Source of the DNA: Paratractidigestivibacter sp963630635
GTDB taxonomy: Bacteria; Actinomycetota; Coriobacteriia; Coriobacteriales; Atopobiaceae
Direction of reading: 5' to 3'
Assembly: GCA_963630635.1 (NCBI GenBank)
Contig: CAVGOA010000064.1
Span: 1 to 10,305, forward strand
DNA: 10,305 nucleotides
Both the position numbers and the translations under genes were made by a program. The stretch's first letter is position 1; every line of letters begins with the position of its first letter. Of the stretch, positions 6,761 through 10,305 are shown piece by piece. The notes beneath the pieces were generated by a model that saw only the letters and a list, made by a program, of their open reading frames with translations, made no database searches and had not been told where the DNA came from.

Positions 6761-6824
6761 CTGTACTCCTCAATTCCCGTCACTCATCAAGCACACAACA
6801 CGTGCGCGATACAGCAATGCTCCC

Positions 6825-6834
6825 AGTATATACT
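6825..6834. promoter_or_regulatory. Palindromic -10 element shared by serS and the 65-aa gene
   Basis: AGTATATACT is a perfect 10-bp palindrome, so both strands carry TATACT (minus 6830-6825, plus 6829-6834). The two hexamers overlap. Leaders would be about 58 nt to serS and about 31 nt to the small gene, each with a good RBS. No consensus -35 is seen on either side. Confidence 0.55.
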
Positions 6835-6871
6835 TGTGGATGCTCAACCCGTCCTTGCAGAAAGGATAAAC

Positions 6872-7069
6872 ATGCAGGCTATCTCAGACTTATTTGCATG
6901 GCTCTTTGGCGATAAGACCGGAGTCATTGTGTTGGTTATTGGTGGCATCCTGTTGTGCCTGGTCATCGCCATGGTTATGGAGCGCAAGACCAAGCAGACC
7001 TACTTCAACCACGAGAAATCGAAGGACGACTGGTCGCTCTTTGACGATGACGACGAGGACGAAGAATAG
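6872..7069 (+). CDS. Small membrane protein with acidic tail (65 aa)
   Basis: No family recognised. The 65-aa product has a short amphipathic start (MQAISDLFAWLFGDK), one strong transmembrane helix (about 17-36), a basic stop-transfer segment (ERKTKQ, 37-42), and a cytosolic tail ending in a run of Asp/Glu (58-65). The positive-inside rule places the C-terminus in the cytoplasm. AAAGGA lies 5 nt before the ATG. A TATACT at 6829-6834 gives a leader of about 31 nt, and a strong terminator follows, so the gene is a complete monocistronic unit. The reading frame remains open upstream for a long way, antisense to serS, but only this start has a promoter and an RBS. The function is unknown; the acidic tail could contact a basic partner. 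Confidence 0.85.
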   Translation: MQAISDLFAWLFGDKTGVIVLVIGGILLCLVIAMVMERKTKQTYFNHEKSKDDWSLFDDDDEDEE

Positions 7070-7087
7070 CCGCCTACCTGCAAGAAT

Positions 7088-7123
7088 ACGGCGAGAAGAA
7101 CACAGTTCTTCTCGCCGTTTTTT
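7088..7123 (+). terminator. Intrinsic terminator of the 65-aa gene
   Basis: A perfect 14-bp stem, ACGGCGAGAAGAAC (7088-7101) with GTTCTTCTCGCCGT (7105-7118), a 3-nt loop, and a run of six Ts (7118-7123). It starts 18 nt after the stop codon. Confidence 0.95.
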
Positions 7124-7147
7124 ATGGTGCGGCACAGGCTTTACATA

Positions 7148-7179
7148 GCAAAAGACCCTCGGTAAAACCGAGGGTCTTT
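7148..7179 (-). terminator. Intrinsic terminator of tRNA-Leu
   Basis: A perfect 13-bp inverted repeat, AAAGACCCTCGGT (7151-7163) with ACCGAGGGTCTTT (7167-7179), and a 3-nt loop. On the minus strand the stem is followed by a short T run (TCTTTTGC). It lies about 10 nt past the tRNA CCA end. Confidence 0.88.
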
Positions 7180-7188
7180 AAGGTTCAA

Positions 7189-7276
7189 TGGTGCGGGCGA
7201 AAGGACTTGAACCTTCACGGGAGTAAATCCCACTAGCACCTGAAGCTAGCGCGTCTGCCAATTCCGCCACGCCCGC
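7189..7276 (-). tRNA. tRNA-Leu (anticodon CAG)
   Basis: An 88-nt minus-strand cloverleaf. The acceptor stem pairs GCGGGCG with CGCCCGC, followed by A73 and an encoded CCA (7189-7191). The anticodon stem CTAGC/GCTAG encloses the loop TTCAGGT, giving anticodon CAG, which reads CUG. The long variable arm (GGGATTTACTCCC) with a 4-bp stem marks a class II tRNA, as expected for leucine. The T-arm contains GGTTCAAGTCC. It appears to be a single-gene unit with its own promoter and terminator. Confidence 0.97.
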
Positions 7277-7286
7277 GTGCTGTTCG

Positions 7287-7315
7287 ATATTAACTCAATT
7301 GCGGCGGCAAACCAA
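7287..7315 (-). promoter_or_regulatory. Promoter of tRNA-Leu
   Basis: On the minus strand a -35-like TTGGTT (7315-7310), a 17-bp spacer and a -10-like TAATAT (7292-7287) lie 10 nt before the mature 5' end of the tRNA. Spacing and position fit a housekeeping sigma-70-type promoter. Confidence 0.6.
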
Positions 7316-7347
7316 GAACTTTTTTTCGAAAACTTGGTGCCTAGGCC

Positions 7348-7480
7348 AATCCGGCTGACTCATCCCGCTTTAAATTTGCTTTCCCCGAGTAGCCTCGGCT
7401 GTTTTAGCCACGTTTGCCCAGTTGAGCAAAAGCGGCTACTTGCCAAAGTCGATTTTAATCCGGGATGAGTCAGCCGGATT
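7348..7480. repeat. 133-bp long inverted repeat (hairpin / MITE-like element)
   Basis: The outer 20 bp are a perfect inverted repeat: AATCCGGCTGACTCATCCCG (7348-7367) and its reverse complement (7461-7480). The pairing continues imperfectly about the same dyad axis: TTAAA pairs with TTTAA, and AGTAGCC (7388-7394) with GGCTACT (7434-7440). This gives 47-nt arms with 37 of 47 positions complementary and a 39-nt loop. The loop can form a further TTTGC/GCAAA hairpin. There is no ORF or transposase inside and no clear target-site duplication. It lies between the tRNA-Leu promoter and the assembly gap before the kinase. Candidates are a small non-autonomous mobile element, a dispersed extragenic palindrome, or a structured leader of the kinase transcript. 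Confidence 0.8.
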
Positions 7481-7500
7481 CTAATTTGGGCCCACCCGGA

Positions 7501-7710
7501 NNNNNNNNNNNNNNNNNNNNNNNNNNNNNNNNNNNNNNNNNNNNNNNNNNNNNNNNNNNNNNNNNNNNNNNNNNNNNNNNNNNNNNNNNNNNNNNNNNNN
7601 NNNNNNNNNNNNNNNNNNNNNNNNNNNNNNNNNNNNNNNNNNNNNNNNNNNNNNNNNNNNNNNNNNNNNNNNNNNNNNNNNNNNNNNNNNNNNNNNNNNN
7701 NNNNNNNNNN
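7501..7710. other. Assembly gap (210 N)
   Basis: A run of 210 undetermined bases 20 bp after the long inverted repeat. The kinase frame is open at its right edge, so the kinase 5' end, its RBS and probably its promoter are hidden here. The stretch without a visible gene from 7277 to 7711 holds only the tRNA promoter, the inverted repeat and this gap. The true gap length is uncertain. Confidence 0.97.
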
Positions 7711-7711
7711 C

Positions 7712-9472
7712 CCGCTTTTCCAGCCTTCACAAACCTGGCCGCAAAACCCCAGCTCGCAGGCATCGGACGAGATTCTACTGGGCCGCTACCGCGTGCTGAC
7801 CCGGCGAGGCACGGGCGGCTTTGGCTCGGTATGCACCTGCTGGGACACCACGCTGCAGCGCCGCGTGGCCATCAAGCGCATCCCCCTTACGGCGGCAGAC
7901 GAGACGGGCATCCAGGCCTCGACCATGGAAGACGCCCTGGGCGAGGCCCGCACAGCCTGCCTGCTTAACGACCCAAACATCGTGACCGTCCACGACTTTC
8001 AAATGGACGGCACCTATGCCTACCTGGTCATGGAGTACATCGACGGCCTTAACCTGGCCGAGCTGCTGGGCCGCGTGGAAGGCGGCGTCTTGACCCACGA
8101 GGAATGCTGCCACGTGCTGACCTCGTGCGCACACGCCCTCACCTACGCCCACCAGCACGGCGTCCTTCACCTGGACGTCAAGCCCACAAACATCATGATC
8201 AACCGAGAAGGAACCGTGAAGCTCACGGACTTTGGCATGGCCACGCTGGCCTCGGCCACCGGGTACGCTGGCGCGCGCGGCGGCACCGTTGGCTATATGC
8301 CGCCCGAGCAGATCGAAGGCATGCTTGTGGACGAGCGCGCCGACGTCTTTTCGCTGGCGGTCGTCATCTGGCAGGCCTTGACCGGCACCGACCCGTTTGC
8401 CGCCACCTCGGCCGCGGCCTCGCTTGAAGCCATCTTCCGCGGCCCGCGCAAGCCCCTCACCGAAATCGACCCCGAGCTGGACTTCAACGCCGAGGACGCC
8501 CTGCTTCGCGCCCTGGCCCCGGGCGCCAGCGGCCGCACCCCCTCGGCAAATGAGCTGGCCTGCGAGCTAGCCCCCTCCCTAGGCGACGCAGCCCAGGGCG
8601 CCGCGTCCCTGCGCGACCTTCTTGACCAGTCAAAAGAAGACGACGCCGAGAAGGACCTGGCCTGGGCAGACAAGCACATCCCCTTGCGCGTCAAGTTCCC
8701 GTGGCTGTGGCCGGCCATCGAGCGAACCTTGCCCGCGCTTCTCACCCTTATCTGCGTCCTGGCCGCAGCGCCGTCCATTCCCGCAGCTCAGACGGCACCC
8801 ATGTTGCTGGTTGCCGTGGGCGTCTACGCCGCGACGGCCCTGTGGCCGCCCGCAGGTTCGCTCTTGGCCGTCGCCACCGCAAGCGTCGCCTTGGCCTGTG
8901 CCCACCCCACCAACCTGGCGTTTCCCCTGGCCGCAGGCATCGCCGTGGCCGGCTGCCTGTGGTGGGCCTACGCCGGCCGGCGCGATCGCCTGGCCACCGC
9001 GGCCCTGCTCCTCCCCTGCTGCCTAGGCCGCCCCGTCACCGGCGCCCAGCTGGCCGGCTTTGCCCTGGACCCATTAGAGGCCACCGTCACCGGAGCCGCC
9101 GGGGCGCTTCTCACCCTGGTCTTCAACGCCGCGACCTCCTGCGACTTTGCCGCCGGTGCCGTGATTGCGCAGCTGGCAGCAGCCCTTACCACCCCGGCAA
9201 CGTGGGTGCAGGTGGCGGGCGCCGCGGCGGCAGCTGCGACGTCGTGCCTAGTTGCCATGCGTGGAAGCGTCCGCGCCGGAATCGCAGGTCAGGGCCTTGG
9301 TTTGGTCGTTCTTCTCGCCTTTGAGGTTTTCGCAGCTAGAGTGGAGAATGGCGGGTTTTCCAGCGGCTCGATTTGGGCTGATTGCCTATATGCGGTACTC
9401 TTGTTTGTTGTTTTGTGTGGAATGACTGTCCTGAGAGGCCCGCTCTTCGAGAGCCAGGAAGGCGAGGAATAG
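7712..9472 (+). CDS. Polytopic membrane Ser/Thr protein kinase (5' end missing)
   Basis: A eukaryote-like (Hanks-type) kinase. The visible 586 codons have no plausible start, and the frame opens into the gap. The GTG at 7793 lies inside kinase subdomain I, because upstream in-frame codons encode EILLGRYRVL, the normal beginning of the domain. Residues counted from 7712: Gly-rich loop GTGGFG (33-38), Lys55 in VAIKR, Glu78 of helix C, catalytic HLDVKPTN (153-160, Asp155), DFG (173-175), and PPEQ (197-200) in place of APE. All catalytic residues are present. HRD reads HLD, so it is a non-RD kinase. After the kinase domain (to about 290) and a charged linker comes a membrane region (about 338-574) with roughly eight to ten hydrophobic segments, instead of the single helix plus PASTA domains of PknB. 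The stop TAG directly abuts the ATG of the FhaA-like gene, so the pair is probably co-translated. Confidence 0.93.
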   Translation, partial: PLFQPSQTWPQNPSSQASDEILLGRYRVLTRRGTGGFGSVCTCWDTTLQRRVAIKRIPLTAADETGIQASTMEDALGEARTACLLNDPNIVTVHDFQMDGTYAYLVMEYIDGLNLAELLGRVEGGVLTHEECCHVLTSCAHALTYAHQHGVLHLDVKPTNIMINREGTVKLTDFGMATLASATGYAGARGGTVGYMPPEQIEGMLVDERADVFSLAVVIWQALTGTDPFAATSAAASLEAIFRGPRKPLTEIDPELDFNAEDALLRALAPGASGRTPSANELACELAPSLGDAAQGAASLRDLLDQSKEDDAEKDLAWADKHIPLRVKFPWLWPAIERTLPALLTLICVLAAAPSIPAAQTAPMLLVAVGVYAATALWPPAGSLLAVATASVALACAHPTNLAFPLAAGIAVAGCLWWAYAGRRDRLATAALLLPCCLGRPVTGAQLAGFALDPLEATVTGAAGALLTLVFNAATSCDFAAGAVIAQLAAALTTPATWVQVAGAAAAAATSCLVAMRGSVRAGIAGQGLGLVVLLAFEVFAARVENGGFSSGSIWADCLYAVLLFVVLCGMTVLRGPLFESQEGEE

Positions 9473-10305
9473 ATGAGTTTCCTTAACGAGTTCGAAGGTA
9501 GGATCGGTTCGGTCTTTGGGGCCGCGCCCCAGGGCTACACCGAGCCCTTCTCCTTCAAGAAGCTGGCCAAGAAGGCCGCCAAAGAGATGGAGCGCGAGAC
9601 CTACGAGATCGACGGCCGCGACACCGCGCCCGCCCTCTACACCATCTTGGTCTCTTCTTCCGACGACTCGCTCATGCGCCCGCTGTACGCCCAGATCACT
9701 AAAGAGACCTCGGCGTTTGTGCAGGCAGAGGCCAAAAAGAAGGGCTACGTCTTTGTGGGCAAGCCCCTGGTTCGCTTTATGGTCGACCCCACGCTGCGCT
9801 CGGGCAAGTTCGCGGTTTTTGCCGAGAATATCGATTCCTTCACCTTGACCCGCCTTCGCGAGGAGGAGCAGGCCTTCTTGGGCGGCAACTCCGTGGCGGG
9901 CGGCGCGGCAGCGCGCGTGCCCAGGCAGGGTGGCAAGAACGAGCGCGTCTCGACGGGCGCGGCCCAGTTCCAGCAAAACTCGATGCCCAGCCCCATGCCT
10001 TTGGGGTCCGAGGGCCTGGATATCATCCCCAGCGATTACTATGACGTGCCCGAGCCCGTGGCCGCGGCCGGCGCCTCGACGCCCATGCCCGTGGCTCCCG
10101 CGCCGCTGGTCTCTGCGTCTGCGGCGCCCTCGGCCATCCCCATGCCCGTGACCCAGCGCAGGAACGTGCCGCTTGTTGACTCTGCCAGCGCGCAGGCCGC
10201 GGCGCCTTCGTACAACCAGGTCTCGCAGCCCGTATATTCGCAGGTAGATGACCTGTTTGCCCCTGCGGGCATCGATAGTCGCGCGGCTGGCGCAGCCGCC
10301 GGCGC
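9473..10305 (+). CDS. FhaA-like DUF3662 protein (3' end outside window)
   Basis: An open frame of 277 complete codons with no stop before the window edge. The N-terminal about 125 residues (MSFLNEFEGRIGSVFGAA, then KKLAKKAAKEME and GKPLVRFMVDPTLRSGKFAV) fit the FhaA N-terminal domain (DUF3662). A long low-complexity linker rich in Ala, Pro, Ser, Gln and Val follows. A C-terminal FHA domain, which binds phospho-threonine, is expected beyond the window but not seen. In mycobacteria FhaA is a kinase partner in cell-wall synthesis and division control. The ATG touches the kinase stop (TAGATG) and GGCGAGGAA serves as RBS. The kinase-FhaA order suggests the start of the actinobacterial Ser/Thr kinase-FHA-phosphatase-FtsW/PBP cluster (inference). 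Confidence 0.9.
   Translation, partial: MSFLNEFEGRIGSVFGAAPQGYTEPFSFKKLAKKAAKEMERETYEIDGRDTAPALYTILVSSSDDSLMRPLYAQITKETSAFVQAEAKKKGYVFVGKPLVRFMVDPTLRSGKFAVFAENIDSFTLTRLREEEQAFLGGNSVAGGAAARVPRQGGKNERVSTGAAQFQQNSMPSPMPLGSEGLDIIPSDYYDVPEPVAAAGASTPMPVAPAPLVSASAAPSAIPMPVTQRRNVPLVDSASAQAAAPSYNQVSQPVYSQVDDLFAPAGIDSRAAGAAAG

Noticed and set aside
6761..6824. Possible T-box or other riboswitch in the serS leader
   Set aside because: The leader is only about 58 nt and lacks T-box motifs; only a very small hairpin can be drawn.
5264..7069. Long plus-strand frame (601 codons) across the antisense of serS and into the 65-aa gene
   Set aside because: It is antisense to an unmistakable serS and is open only because of high-GC codon bias. 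Only the last 65 codons have their own promoter and RBS.
7364..7719. CCCGCTTT in the repeat's left arm and again just after the gap, suggesting a second repeat copy in the gap
   Set aside because: An 8-bp match is too short, and the copy after the gap lies in the open kinase frame.
7465..7968. Plus-strand frame running through the gap
   Set aside because: Its start lies inside the right arm of the inverted repeat, most of it is undetermined bases, and it is out of frame with the kinase it overlaps.
1..10305. CRISPR arrays, insertion sequences with transposases, phage genes
   Set aside because: No spaced direct-repeat series, transposase or phage structural genes are seen in the readable sequence.

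Overview
The window looks like part of the genome of a high-GC gut Actinomycetota of the class Coriobacteriia, most likely Collinsella or a close relative. The reasons are the strong G/C third-position bias, an FhaA-type (DUF3662) protein next to a Ser/Thr kinase, a tRNA with genomically encoded CCA, and small pilus-like genes of a kind I recall from gut Firmicutes and Coriobacteriia. The genus is an inference from overall style.

Left part (about 1-4187, minus strand): a compact six-gene operon, read right to left. It encodes a GspF/PilC-type inner-membrane platform protein, four small single-pass membrane proteins (108, 179, 170 and 181 aa; the 179-aa one looks like DUF4860), and a PilT-type hexameric ATPase, and ends in a strong intrinsic terminator at the window edge. 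Most junctions overlap or nearly touch, so translation is probably coupled. It looks like a stripped-down type IV pilus or type II secretion-like machine. No PilB/GspE assembly ATPase, prepilin peptidase, secretin or canonical prepilin is visible. This is the most interesting system in the window.

Middle part (4283-7276): a transglutaminase-like lipoprotein gene lies just upstream of the pilus operon on the same strand. Its promoter sits almost on the annotated ATG, and an internal TTG with a good ribosome binding site may be the true start. Next come serS (minus) and a divergent 65-aa membrane protein with an acidic tail. These two share an intergenic region containing a palindromic -10 element. 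Two intrinsic terminators and a tRNA-Leu(CAG) gene follow.

Right part (7277-10305): an intergenic stretch carries a 133-bp long inverted repeat and then a 210-base assembly gap. After the gap comes a plus-strand two-gene unit: a Ser/Thr kinase with a polytopic membrane region (5' end lost in the gap), immediately followed by the start of an FhaA-like protein that runs off the window. This is probably the start of the actinobacterial kinase/FHA cell-envelope regulatory cluster.
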